64,000 nucleotides of DNA, from assembly GCF_003854895.1 (NCBI RefSeq), contig NZ_CP033966.1, positions 1,550,001 through 1,614,000 on the forward strand, read 5' to 3'. Position 1 is the stretch's first letter. Every line of letters begins with the position of its first letter. A program made the translations under genes and the position numbers. The notes under the pieces are model-generated. The model was not told where the DNA came from, made no database searches, and saw only the letters and a program-made list of their open reading frames with translations. This document shows, one piece after another, positions 15,820 through 25,773 of this stretch. Source of the DNA: Pigmentiphaga sp. H8 (lineage in GTDB: Bacteria; Pseudomonadota; Gammaproteobacteria; Burkholderiales; Burkholderiaceae_B).

Positions 15820-17327
15820 GCCATTTCAGCGATCTTGACCTTCCAGGTCTTCGGTCCGGTTTCATGCACCGACGTGCCGTTGGAATCCACGGCCACGGTC
15901 ACGGGCATGTCCTGCACGTCGAACTCATAGATGGCTTCCATGCCCAGGTCCTCGAAGCCCACGACCTTGGCGCCGCGGATGGCCTTGGACACCAGGTAGG
16001 CCGAACCGCCCACGGCCATCAGGTAGGCCGACTTGTGCTTGCGGATGGACTCGATGGCGACGGGGCCACGCTCGGCCTTGCCGATCATCGAGATCAGGCC
16101 GGTCTGCTCCAGCATCATGTCGGTGAACTTGTCCATGCGCGTGGCGGTGGTGGGGCCGGCCGGACCGACGACTTCGTCGCGCACCGGGTCGACCGGACCG
16201 ACGTAGTAGATGACGCGGTTGGTGAAGTCCACCGGCAGCTTCTCGCCGCGCGACAGCATGTCCTGGATGCGCTTGTGCGCGGCGTCGCGGCCGGTCAGCA
16301 TCTTGCCCGACAGCAGCAGGGTCTGGCCCGGCTGCCACGAGGCGACTTCTTCCTTGGTCAGCGTGTCCAGGTTGACGCGCGTGGACTTGTTGTAGTCGGG
16401 GGCCCAGTGAACGTCGGGCCACTCGTCCAGCGACGGCGGCGTCAGGATGGCCGCGCCCGAGCCGTCCAGCACGAAATGCGCGTGGCGGGTGGCGGCGCAG
16501 TTGGGGATCATGGCCACGGGCTTGGAGGCGGCGTGGGTCGGGAACATGCTGATCTTGACGTCCAGCACGGTCGTCAGACCGCCCAGGCCCTGGGCGCCGA
16601 TGCCCAGCGCGTTGACCTTCTCGTACAGCTCGATGCGCAGCTCTTCGAGCTTGTTGCCGGGGCCGCGCTCGAGCAGTTCGTACATGTCGATGTCTTCCAT
16701 CAGCGACTGCTTGGCCATCAGCATGGCCTTCTCGGCCGTGCCGCCGATGCCGATGCCCAGCATGCCCGGCGGGCACCAGCCGGCGCCCATCAGGGGCACG
16801 GTCTTGAGCACCCAGTCCACCAGCGAGTCGCTGGGGTTGAGCATGACGAACTTGGTCTTGTTCTCGGAGCCGCCGCCCTTGGCCGCGACCTGCACGTTCA
16901 CGGTGTTGCCGGGAACCAGTTCCACGCTCAGCACACAGGGCGTGTTGTCGCGGGTGTTCTTGCGCTCGAACTGCGGATCGGCCAGCACCGAGGCGCGCAG
17001 CTTGTTGTCCGGGTTCAGGTAGCCGCGGCGCACGCCCTCGTCGCACAGCTCCTGCAGGGTGCGCCGGGTGTCGAAGCGCACGTCCATGCCGATCTTCATG
17101 AACACGTTGACGATGCCCGTGTCCTGGCAGATGGGGCGCTTGCCCTCGGCGCACATGCGCGAGTTGGTCAGGATCTGGGCGATCGCGTCCTTGGCCGCCG
17201 GATTCTGTTCGCGCTCGTAGGCGCGGGCCAGGTGGCGGATGTAGTCGACCGGGTGGTAGTAGCTGATGAACTGGATCGAGTCGGCGATCGACTGGATCAG
17301 GTCTTCTTCCTTGATGACGGTAGTCAT
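15816..17327 (-). CDS. fumA: Fumarate hydratase, class I (iron-sulfur)
   Basis: 503-residue [4Fe-4S] fumarase interconverting fumarate and malate in the citric acid cycle. Cluster cysteines are seen in KRPICQDTG (Cys67), GAGWCPPGM and IPNCAATRH; the C-terminal beta domain follows with GPAGPTTATRMDKFTD and the ETGPKTWKV end. The ATG at 17327 follows GGAGCGCCC and is chosen over the frame's upstream extension. It lies 67 bp after the YqhA-family gene on the same strand. Oxygen-sensitive enzyme type, in contrast to class II FumC. Confidence 0.95.
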   Translation of the reverse strand: MTTVIKEEDLIQSIADSIQFISYYHPVDYIRHLARAYEREQNPAAKDAIAQILTNSRMCAEGKRPICQDTGIVNVFMKIGMDVRFDTRRTLQELCDEGVRRGYLNPDNKLRASVLADPQFERKNTRDNTPCVLSVELVPGNTVNVQVAAKGGGSENKTKFVMLNPSDSLVDWVLKTVPLMGAGWCPPGMLGIGIGGTAEKAMLMAKQSLMEDIDMYELLERGPGNKLEELRIELYEKVNALGIGAQGLGGLTTVLDVKISMFPTHAASKPVAMIPNCAATRHAHFVLDGSGAAILTPPSLDEWPDVHWAPDYNKSTRVNLDTLTKEEVASWQPGQTLLLSGKMLTGRDAAHKRIQDMLSRGEKLPVDFTNRVIYYVGPVDPVRDEVVGPAGPTTATRMDKFTDMMLEQTGLISMIGKAERGPVAIESIRKHKSAYLMAVGGSAYLVSKAIRGAKVVGFEDLGMEAIYEFDVQDMPVTVAVDSNGTSVHETGPKTWKVKIAEMA

Positions 17328-17394
17328 GGGCGCTCCGAAAAGAGAAGGGTGGGGCGCTGGCATGCCGCCGCGCCAGGAGGTTGTGGCCGTGCTG

Positions 17395-18033
17395 TCAGTG
17401 TCCGTGGGCGTCCTGCTTGAGCATCGGCGCCATGAGGCGATCGCAATAGGCGATCGCCATCGCGGACAGCAGGAAGGCCAGGTGAATGCCGGTCTGCGCC
17501 AGGATGGTCTTGGCGTCGTAGTGCGCGGCGTTGATGAAGGTCTTCAGCAGATGTATGGACGAGATGCCGATGATGGCGGTGCCCAGCTTCACCTTCAGGA
17601 CCGAGGCGTTGACGTGGGACAGCCATTCCGGCTGGTCGGGATGGCCCTCCAGGTGCAGCCGGGAGACGAAGGTCTCGTAGCCGCCCACGATCACCATGAT
17701 GAGCAGATTGGAGATCATCACCACGTCGATCAGCCCCAGCACCACCAGCATGATGGTGGTCTCGGTCAGCTTGGTGGGCGGTGCGGCAGGCGCGGCGCCG
17801 GGCACGACCGGCATCACGGCCTCGGCTAGCATGGCAATGGCTTCCTTGTTGCCGAACGCCGCTTCGATCAGGTGCACCAGCTCGACCCAGAAATGGTAGA
17901 CGTACACCCCCTGGGCGACGATCAGGCCGAGGTAGAGCGGCAACTGGAGCCACCGGCTCATGAAGATGAGCTTGGGCAGCGGACGCAGGGGTTCCGTCCG
18001 GGAAAGCCCCGGTGGCATGAGAGGGGAAGACAT
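17395..18033 (-). CDS. YqhA family (UPF0114/TIGR00645) membrane protein
   Basis: 212-residue inner-membrane protein with about four membrane segments. The family pattern is clear: IFMSRWLQLPLYLGLIVAQGVYVYHFW at the N-terminus, LGLIDVVMISNLLIMVIVGGYE in the middle and VKLGTAIIGISSIHLLKTFIN near the end. Function is unknown for the whole family. The start at 18033 gives the normal length; the longer open frame upstream crosses the acs promoter region. It is divergent from acs and just upstream of fumarase. Confidence 0.88.
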   Translation of the reverse strand: MSSPLMPPGLSRTEPLRPLPKLIFMSRWLQLPLYLGLIVAQGVYVYHFWVELVHLIEAAFGNKEAIAMLAEAVMPVVPGAAPAAPPTKLTETTIMLVVLGLIDVVMISNLLIMVIVGGYETFVSRLHLEGHPDQPEWLSHVNASVLKVKLGTAIIGISSIHLLKTFINAAHYDAKTILAQTGIHLAFLLSAMAIAYCDRLMAPMLKQDAHGH

Positions 18034-18193
18034 GTTTTCCAGGTAGGCTGGGGCGCGCAGAATGACGGTTTGGCGGGAATTGTATGCCAAGAGGGGAGCC
18101 CCCCATTTGTTGCGGTGCAGCGCGTATGGACCACCGGCTTTCGGTAACCTATGGGTATCCGCCCCTATCACTTCCATCAAAGGACGCAAGGCG

Positions 18194-20173
<1,980 letters not shown>

Positions 20174-20184
20174 TTGCCGTAGAA

Positions 20185-20235
20185 TGCACGGTTTTGGTGC
20201 ATTTGTATCCAAAACCGTGGTGCGCACCGCACCAT
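20185..20235. promoter_or_regulatory. NtrC-like site and hairpin after acs
   Basis: TGCACGGTTTTGGTGCA (20185-20201) matches the NtrC consensus TGCACC-N5-GGTGCA with one mismatch. It overlaps a perfect 10-bp inverted repeat, ACGGTTTTGG (20188-20197) against CCAAAACCGT (20209-20218). A second palindrome TGGTGCG-CAC-CGCACCA begins at 20219. No sigma-54 promoter or obvious target gene follows, so the role is open. Confidence 0.4.
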
Positions 20236-20294
20236 AATAGGGGTCAATCCCTAGTGTCACAGTCCAATTGCGGGCGCAGAATATCGTTATGCAG

Positions 20295-20405
20295 TGGAGG
20301 AGACAAAACCCCTGCAGTCTTTAGAAAAGCAAAACGCCCGCGCGGCCGACGACCTAGAGCGTCGGCCGCCGTGGCTATAAATGCAAGGCGCAGCGGTCTC
20401 CTCCA
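20295..20405. other. Structured element with nested inverted repeats
   Basis: An outer perfect 10-bp inverted repeat, TGGAGGAGAC (20295-20304) against GTCTCCTCCA (20396-20405), encloses an inner one, GCGGCCGACG (20342-20351) against CGTCGGCCGC (20360-20369). On the minus strand the inner hairpin is followed by a T-rich stretch (GCGTTTTGCTTTTC), as in an imperfect terminator. It could be a small RNA or a small mobile remnant. The rest of the 420-bp gap between acs and tRNA-Ser has no convincing gene. Confidence 0.4.
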
Positions 20406-20532
20406 TTCTCGCCAAATCGCTCGGTTTGGTGCCTGATCGATTCCCCTTGCTGGTTCGTTTCTGTGCGTCGCACGGTCTTGTGCATTGCAATGTGCCATCA
20501 TGGACGCCATTGCTCGACCTTGTGATGGGGGC

Positions 20533-20562
20533 TTGGCTGCATGGCCTGCAATCTGGTATTAT
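20533..20562 (+). promoter_or_regulatory. Sigma-70 promoter of tRNA-Ser
   Basis: TTGGCT (-35), an 18-bp spacer and TATTAT (-10), followed by the GC-rich discriminator tgcgggc typical of stable RNA promoters, 35 bp before the tRNA. Confidence 0.55.
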
Positions 20563-20596
20563 TGCGGGCTCTTCTGCCCAGGCTCCTGGGCAGCAA

Positions 20597-20686
20597 GGAC
20601 AGGTGGCCGAGCGGTTGAAGGCGCACGCCTGGAACGCGTGTATATGTGAAAACGTATCGTGGGTTCGAATCCCACCCTGTCCGCCA
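20597..20686 (+). tRNA. tRNA-Ser (GGA anticodon)
   Basis: 90-nt class II tRNA including the encoded CCA. The acceptor stem pairs GGACAGG with CCTGTCC; the anticodon stem CACGC/GCGTG carries the loop CTGGAAC with anticodon GGA (reads UCC/UCU). A long variable arm and the T loop GGTTCGAATCC are evident. Arsenic and chromate resistance genes follow it. Confidence 0.95.
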
Positions 20687-20719
20687 AGGACACCGCAACG
20701 GATTGCCGCCGTTGCCCAG

Positions 20720-20752
20720 AAAGCCGCTTTCCCCTGGGAAAGCGGCTTTTTA
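20720..20752 (+). terminator. Bidirectional terminator between tRNA-Ser and acr3
   Basis: Perfect stem AAAGCCGCTTTCCC with its complement GGGAAAGCGGCTTT, a very short loop and a T-rich tail. It ends tRNA-Ser on the plus strand and could also end the ars operon, whose last stop is at 20766 on the other strand. Confidence 0.8.
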
Positions 20753-20765
20753 TTTGGTCCCGGGG

Positions 20766-21833
20766 TCAGGCACGCTCGTACCAGCCACGGGACCGGTTGA
20801 CGACGCGCACCACCAGCAGCATGACCGGAACTTCGATCAGCACGCCTACCACGGTCGCCAGGGCAGCGCCGGACTGGAAGCCGAACAGGGCGATCGCGGC
20901 GGCCACGGCCAGCTCGAAGAAGTTCGATGCCCCAATGAGAGCGGAAGGGCAGGCGATGTCGTGTTTCTCGCCGACACGCCGGTTGAGCCAATAGGCCAGG
21001 CTGGCGTTGAAGAAGACCTGGATCAGGATGGGGACGGCCAGCATGGCGATGACCAGCGGTTGCTGGATGATGGCTTGGCCCTGGAACGCGAATAGCAGGA
21101 CCAGCGTCAGCAGCAGGGCCGCGATGGACAGCGGGCCGATGCGGGCCATCGCGCGTTCGAAGGCGGCCTGCCCCCGCTTGAGCAGCCAGCGCCGCCAGAG
21201 CTGCGACAGGATGACGGGAATGACGATGTAGAGCACGACCGAGGCCAGCAAGGTATCCCACGGTACGGTGATGGACGAGATTCCCAGCAGCAGGCCGACG
21301 ATGGGCGCGAAGGCAAACACCATGATGGCGTCGTTCAACGCGACTTGTGAAAGCGTGAATGCGGGATCGCCGCCGGTGAGCCGGCTCCAGACGAACACCA
21401 TCGCGGTGCAGGGCGCGGCGGCCAGCAGGATCAAGCCGGCGATGTAGCTGTCGAGTTGGTCCTGCGGCAGCCAGGGAGCGAATACCTGCCGTACGAACAG
21501 CCAGCCCAGGAGCGCCATGGAAAAGGGCTTGACCGCCCAGTTGACGAACAGGGTGACGCCGATGCCGCGCCAGTGCCGGCGCACCTGGCCCAACGCGGCG
21601 AAATCCACCTTGATCAGCATCGGGATCACCATGATCCAGATGAGCAGGCCCACGGGCAGGTTGACCTGTGCGACTTCCATGCGGCCGATCACTTGGAAGA
21701 TGTCGGGGGCGATCTGGCCGGCCGCGATGCCGACGGCGATGCACAGCAGCACCCAGACGGTCAGGTAACGCTCGAAAATGCTCATGGCGGGCGCGGGTGG
21801 GGCACACCCCAGTGCGGGATTCTGCGCAGACAT
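20766..21833 (-). CDS. acr3: ACR3-family arsenite efflux permease
   Basis: 355-residue inner-membrane carrier with about ten membrane segments that expels arsenite (often still called arsB). The ACR3 type is shown by LTVWVLLCIAVGIAAGQ at the start, IWIMVIPMLIKVDF, the conserved cysteine in LLAAAPCTAMVFVWS and ALIGASNFFELAVAAAIALFG near the end. It is the last gene of arsR-arsC-acr3, nine bp after arsC. GGGAAC precedes the ATG. Confidence 0.94.
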   Translation of the reverse strand: MSAQNPALGCAPPAPAMSIFERYLTVWVLLCIAVGIAAGQIAPDIFQVIGRMEVAQVNLPVGLLIWIMVIPMLIKVDFAALGQVRRHWRGIGVTLFVNWAVKPFSMALLGWLFVRQVFAPWLPQDQLDSYIAGLILLAAAPCTAMVFVWSRLTGGDPAFTLSQVALNDAIMVFAFAPIVGLLLGISSITVPWDTLLASVVLYIVIPVILSQLWRRWLLKRGQAAFERAMARIGPLSIAALLLTLVLLFAFQGQAIIQQPLVIAMLAVPILIQVFFNASLAYWLNRRVGEKHDIACPSALIGASNFFELAVAAAIALFGFQSGAALATVVGVLIEVPVMLLVVRVVNRSRGWYERA

Positions 21834-21842
21834 GCTGTTCCC

Positions 21843-22334
21843 TTATTGCTTGCCAATGCTCCGCAGCTCGTGCTGCAAAGACATGCCGTCCAGCTTCTGG
21901 ATCGGCAACGCCAGGAACAGCTCGATACGGCGTTTGAGCGCGATGGCTGCATCGTGGAAGGCCTTGCGCTGTTCGTCATCGCCCTCTACCGCGGCGGGGT
22001 CGGGCACGCCCCAGTGCGCCGATACCGGCTTGCCCGGCCAGATCGGGCAGGCTTCTCCCGCGGCGTTGTCGCAGACGGTGAAGATGAAATCGAGCGGCGG
22101 CGCATCGGCATGCGCAAACTCGTCCCAGTTCTTGCTGCGGTATCCCGTGGTCGGCAAAGCCAATCGCTCCAGGGTGGTCAGGGCCCGCGGGTGCACTTCG
22201 CCTTTGGGATGGCTGCCGGCCGAGTAGGCGCGGAAGCGTCCCTGGCCCAACCCGTTGAGCAAGCCTTCGGCCAGGATGGATCGAGCCGAGTTGCCGGTGC
22301 AGATGAACAGGACGTTGTAGACCTTGTTTTCCAT
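21843..22334 (-). CDS. arsC: Arsenate reductase, thioredoxin-type
   Basis: Reduces arsenate to arsenite for export by ACR3. The protein-tyrosine-phosphatase fold is shown by VLFICTGNSARSILAE with the first catalytic Cys and P-loop, followed by SAGSHPKGEVHPRA and FTVCDNAAGEACPIWPG, whose two cysteines form the reduction relay with thioredoxin. 163 residues from MENKVYN; in-frame ATGs at 22358 and 22403 are alternatives, the latter overlapping arsR, and no RBS decides. It is the middle gene of the ars operon. Confidence 0.93.
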   Translation of the reverse strand: MENKVYNVLFICTGNSARSILAEGLLNGLGQGRFRAYSAGSHPKGEVHPRALTTLERLALPTTGYRSKNWDEFAHADAPPLDFIFTVCDNAAGEACPIWPGKPVSAHWGVPDPAAVEGDDEQRKAFHDAAIALKRRIELFLALPIQKLDGMSLQHELRSIGKQ

Positions 22335-22365
22335 GGGTGTCTCGTGGGTGGAGTTCATCGGGAAA

Positions 22366-22692
22366 TCAACATGCGGCGCTTGCGCCGGTGCCGGAGATTT
22401 CACAGGCGACGCCTTGGCAGCAGTGTTCGGTCAAATAGCCAAGAAGCCCGTTCATCCGGGCGAAGTCGGCGCGATAAATCAGGTTGCGCCCGTGTTGCTC
22501 CACCGTGACCAGGGCGGCATGTGCCAACTCCTTGAGGTGGAAGGACAGGGTGTTGCGGGCAACCTGGAGCTGGTCGGCCAAAGTGCTCGGGGTCAATCCT
22601 TCCGGCCCGGCGACGACCAGGGCACGGAAGGCCCGCAGCCGTTGGGCATGGGCCAAGGCGGCGAGCGCGTTGATGGCTTGGGTTTCGTTCAT
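22366..22692 (-). CDS. arsR: ArsR-type arsenic-responsive repressor
   Basis: 108-residue winged-helix repressor controlling the operon arsR-arsC-acr3. The recognition helix region is TPSTLADQLQVARNTLSFHLKELAHAALV. It lacks the classical ELCVCDL metal site in the DNA-binding helix; instead cysteines 91, 92, 97 and 108 cluster at the C-terminus (EHCCQGVAC), much like the C-terminal arsenite site of Acidithiobacillus ArsR. It starts at the edge of an AT-rich region shared with chrA. Confidence 0.92.
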   Translation of the reverse strand: MNETQAINALAALAHAQRLRAFRALVVAGPEGLTPSTLADQLQVARNTLSFHLKELAHAALVTVEQHGRNLIYRADFARMNGLLGYLTEHCCQGVACEISGTGASAAC

Positions 22693-22693
22693 T

Positions 22694-22719
22694 ATTCTAC
22701 AATACAACATTTATTGAAT
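22694..22719 (-). promoter_or_regulatory. Putative ArsR operator/promoter
   Basis: AT-rich block directly upstream of arsR, bounded on the minus strand by ATTC and its complement GAAT with TGTTGTATTG between. The position fits autoregulation by ArsR; bases are not diagnostic alone. Confidence 0.4.
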
Positions 22720-22866
22720 AATTATGTGAACAGTGCGTTGCAGGTGGATGAATTTCGAAGTCCACCGCCTCGTGCTACGATGATTTCACTCGGGATTTCA
22801 GCCTCCCGCTCTTCCAAGATAGACGGTGTCCCGTCCAAGCGCTGGTACTCTCAGCCGGAGTTATCC

Positions 22867-24228
22867 ATGGACACCGCTACATCAGCATCCTTCCCTTCAG
22901 ATATTGCCCCCCGCCGGCTTTCGCTGGGCGCGGCTTTGCGTTTTTGGCTGAAGCTGGGGTTTATCAGCTTCGGCGGTCCGGCAGGGCAGATCGCCATCAT
23001 GCATACCGAACTCGTCGAGCGCCGACGGTGGATAAGCGAAGGGCGATTTCTTCACGCGTTGAACTACTGCATGCTGCTGCCAGGCCCGGAGGCCCAGCAA
23101 CTGGCGACCTATATCGGCTGGCTGCTGCACCGCACATGGGGTGGCGTGGCCGCCGGGGTTCTTTTCGTTCTTCCTTCCTTGTTCCTCCTGATCGTGCTGT
23201 CATGGGTCTATGCCGCATATGGCAACCTGCCCGTGGTTGCGGGTCTGTTCTACGGCATCAAACCTGCCGTCACGGCCATCGTGTTGCACGCAGCGCATCG
23301 CATTGGCTCCCGAGCCCTGAAGAACCATGCGCATTGGCTGATAGCCGGAGCGGCGTTCCTCGCCATCTTCGCGCTTGACGCCCCATTTCCGCTTATTGTG
23401 GCCATCGCGGCACTGACGGGGTACCTGGGTGGAAGGTGGCGACCGGAGCTGTTTCGAACGGCCGGGGGGTATCACGCAGCGACCCAGGAAGGCGGGCAGG
23501 CAGCGCTTATCGACGATGACACCCCGGCACCCGAACATGCGCGTTTTCGCTGGTCGCGGCTGTGCATTCTGCTTATTGCCGGCCTTGCCTTGTGGGGCGT
23601 GCCGATGGTCGTGCTGGCAGTGGTATTCGGGTGGCATGGAGCCTATACGCAGATGGGCTGGTTCTTCACCAAAGCCGCGCTGCTTACCTTTGGGGGCGCT
23701 TACGCTGTGCTGCCCTATATTTTTCAGGGGGCCGTGGAGCACTACGCCTGGTTGACCCCTACCCAGATGATTGACGGCCTGGCACTGGGCGAGACCACGC
23801 CAGGCCCGCTGATCATGGTCGTGGCCTTCGTGGGTTTCGTGGCCGCCTATTCCCATGAACTGCTTGGCTCGACGTCCCCGTTCATTGCTGGCGCCCTGGG
23901 TGCAACGCTGGTGACGTGGTTCACCTTCCTGCCGTCATTTGTTCTTATTCTTGCGGGGGGACCCGTGGTCGAGGCAACAAAAGAGGATCTGAATTTCACC
24001 GCGCCGCTGGTTGCCATAACAGCCGCGGTGGTCGGCGTCATCATCAACCTGGCACTGTTTTTTGGCTATCACGTGTTATGGCCAGCGGGGCTGGCTGGGC
24101 GATTCGATGGGGTCTCGGCGATCATCGTTGTGGCGGCGGCAGTGGCGCTGTTCCGCTACAAGCGCGGGGTGATCCAAGTGATCGCCGGGAGCGCGATAGC
24201 AGGTCTGGCCGTTTCCTTCATGGGCTAG
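22867..24228 (+). CDS. chrA: Chromate transporter ChrA (two-domain)
   Basis: 453-residue inner-membrane protein of the CHR family that exports chromate. Both halves are present: the N-terminal half has FWLKLGFISFGGPAGQIAIMH and MLLPGPEAQQLATYIGW, the C-terminal half AALLTFGGAYAVLPYIFQGA and GETTPGPLIMVVAFVGF. The start at 22867 follows CCGGAGTTATCC; the frame is open far upstream through the ars genes but that part is noncoding. It is divergent from arsR with a 174-bp gap. No chrB regulator is nearby. Confidence 0.93.
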   Translation: MDTATSASFPSDIAPRRLSLGAALRFWLKLGFISFGGPAGQIAIMHTELVERRRWISEGRFLHALNYCMLLPGPEAQQLATYIGWLLHRTWGGVAAGVLFVLPSLFLLIVLSWVYAAYGNLPVVAGLFYGIKPAVTAIVLHAAHRIGSRALKNHAHWLIAGAAFLAIFALDAPFPLIVAIAALTGYLGGRWRPELFRTAGGYHAATQEGGQAALIDDDTPAPEHARFRWSRLCILLIAGLALWGVPMVVLAVVFGWHGAYTQMGWFFTKAALLTFGGAYAVLPYIFQGAVEHYAWLTPTQMIDGLALGETTPGPLIMVVAFVGFVAAYSHELLGSTSPFIAGALGATLVTWFTFLPSFVLILAGGPVVEATKEDLNFTAPLVAITAAVVGVIINLALFFGYHVLWPAGLAGRFDGVSAIIVVAAAVALFRYKRGVIQVIAGSAIAGLAVSFMG

Positions 24229-24329
24229 AGATCGAGCGCCATGCCGCCAGTCGGCTGCTACAGCTTTGCGCCGACGTAGAACATCAGGATCGACAGAGCG
24301 CCTTCACGTTCATGGACATCGGTGAACGG

Positions 24330-24580
24330 GTGGCGATCAGCATGGTGTGGCCATCCGCCGGGCGATGCCGTTCCAGGCTCCCCAGTCGATGTCCAACGAC
24401 GACGTCTACAGCGTGACGGCCTACCTGCTGCACAAGAACGGCATCCTTCCGGCGAACGCCACGGTGGACGCGAGCAACCTGGCCAAGGTCAAGATGCCCA
24501 ATCGCGACAATTTCTATGTCGACGATCGTCCCGACGTGAAGGCGGGCCGTTGCATGAAGGACTGCCTTTCGAAGAAATAG
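24330..24580 (+). pseudogene. Cytochrome c C-terminal remnant (SoxD/SorB-like)
   Basis: An open frame from 24347 encodes IRRAMPFQAPQSMSNDDVYS and then VTAYLLHKNGILP and KVKMPNRDNF, the C-terminal end of sulfur-oxidation type c cytochromes, including the Met that would ligate heme. No CXXCH heme site exists upstream. The codons before 24347 in another frame (VWPSA) look like the preceding WPYA segment, so a frameshift or deletion is also present. I read it as a decayed fragment. The remaining bases of 24229-24608 show nothing else. Confidence 0.65.
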
Positions 24581-24608
24581 GCGTGCCCTTGCCGGTCATG
24601 GGCGGACG

Positions 24609-25769
24609 CTAGGCGGCATCCGAGGACGCGCGGGGCGCCGCCGTCCTCATTCCATATCTCATCACGCCCACGACGCACAGCAGGACGATCAGCACCCCGC
24701 CCAGCGCGACCAGCGCCCGGCCCAGGGGGCCCAGCACCTTGCCCGAGTGGACCGGATACTGCCAGACCAGGAACCGGTCCACCGGCGTGCCGCTGGCGTA
24801 GCCGAAGCGTCCTGCCAGCTCCCCGGTCCTGTCGTCGATGAAGACCTGTTCGTAGCGCACGCGCAAGGCGGACTCGCGCAGGTTCTTTTCCTTGAACGCG
24901 ACCCGGTACATGCCACGCGAGGCCAGGTGCCCGAAGTACCAGGGCTCGTAGTCCCGGGTGCCTTCCGGCAGCAGTGCCCGCGCCAGGACGACGCTCTGCC
25001 GGGCGCTGATCAGGGGCGAGGAGGGCATCGCCGCCTGCGCCCGCCTCGCGATCGGATGCGGGCTGATCGGACCGAACAGGCTGGCCAGCGGCTTGAACAC
25101 GTCATTGCCCAGACTCAGATAGACACCCGTGAAGGCAATGGGCAGGGCCACCAGCAGCGTCCACAGGCCGACGGTCCGGTGCAGGTCGTTCACCAGCTTC
25201 AATCCGCGCGCGTCCAGGCTCATGCGCCAGGCGGATCGCCAAGGCCGCCCGGGGCGGGTGGGAAAGGTCAGGTACAGGCCGGCCAGCGAGATGAGCAGCC
25301 AGGCGACGCAGACCCACCCGAGCAGGCGGCTGCCCCATTGCCCGGGCAGCGCGAGGTTGCGATGGAAGCGGTTGAGCCAGGGCATCAGGTGGGCGCGATC
25401 CCAGCTCCAGGCGCCCCACTTGCGCGTGCCCAGGATGCGGCCGGACGCGGGGTCGACGAACATGCGGTCGAAGTCGACGGCAGTGGCGCCGGGCCGGGCT
25501 TCGACCTGGATCTCGCTGGCCTGGCCCGGCGGCGTGTCCAGCGGCAGTTGCGTGACGCGGATGCGGCCGTCCTGGGATTCGATGCGCGCCAGCAGCGTGT
25601 CGAAGGGCAGGGCGGGGCGCGTGTCGCCGGTCTGGAACAGCGCGGGATTCAGCCACGCATCCAGTTCGTGTTCGAAGGCGATCAGGCTGCCCGTCAGGGC
25701 GGTGACCGCGATGAACAGGGCGATGGCCAGGCCGCACCAGCGGTGCAGCCCTCGAAGGAACGCTTTCAC
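24609..25769 (-). CDS. PepSY-associated inner-membrane protein (PiuB-like)
   Basis: 386-residue protein with four membrane segments (residues about 10-32, 150-170, 210-230 and 345-368) and two periplasmic PepSY-type regions. N-terminal LRGLHRWCGLAIALFIAVTALTG and the internal LHRTVGLWTLLVALPIAFTGVYLSL are the usual helix signatures with conserved His-Arg. Members next to TonB receptors are thought to reduce or process ferric siderophores. It begins four bp after the receptor stop, so it is co-transcribed. Confidence 0.85.
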   Translation of the reverse strand: MKAFLRGLHRWCGLAIALFIAVTALTGSLIAFEHELDAWLNPALFQTGDTRPALPFDTLLARIESQDGRIRVTQLPLDTPPGQASEIQVEARPGATAVDFDRMFVDPASGRILGTRKWGAWSWDRAHLMPWLNRFHRNLALPGQWGSRLLGWVCVAWLLISLAGLYLTFPTRPGRPWRSAWRMSLDARGLKLVNDLHRTVGLWTLLVALPIAFTGVYLSLGNDVFKPLASLFGPISPHPIARRAQAAMPSSPLISARQSVVLARALLPEGTRDYEPWYFGHLASRGMYRVAFKEKNLRESALRVRYEQVFIDDRTGELAGRFGYASGTPVDRFLVWQYPVHSGKVLGPLGRALVALGGVLIVLLCVVGVMRYGMRTAAPRASSDAA

Positions 25770-25773
25770 CGCG

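Noticed and set aside
20597..20686. tRNA-Ser as an att site for an integrated island
   Set aside because: No integrase and no repeat of the tRNA 3' end was found by eye up to 25 kb; kept only as a question in the findings.
20287..21807. Long minus-strand open frame crossing acr3 and tRNA-Ser
   Set aside because: It runs through a tRNA gene and a terminator and is a frame shadow of acr3; no recognisable protein motifs.
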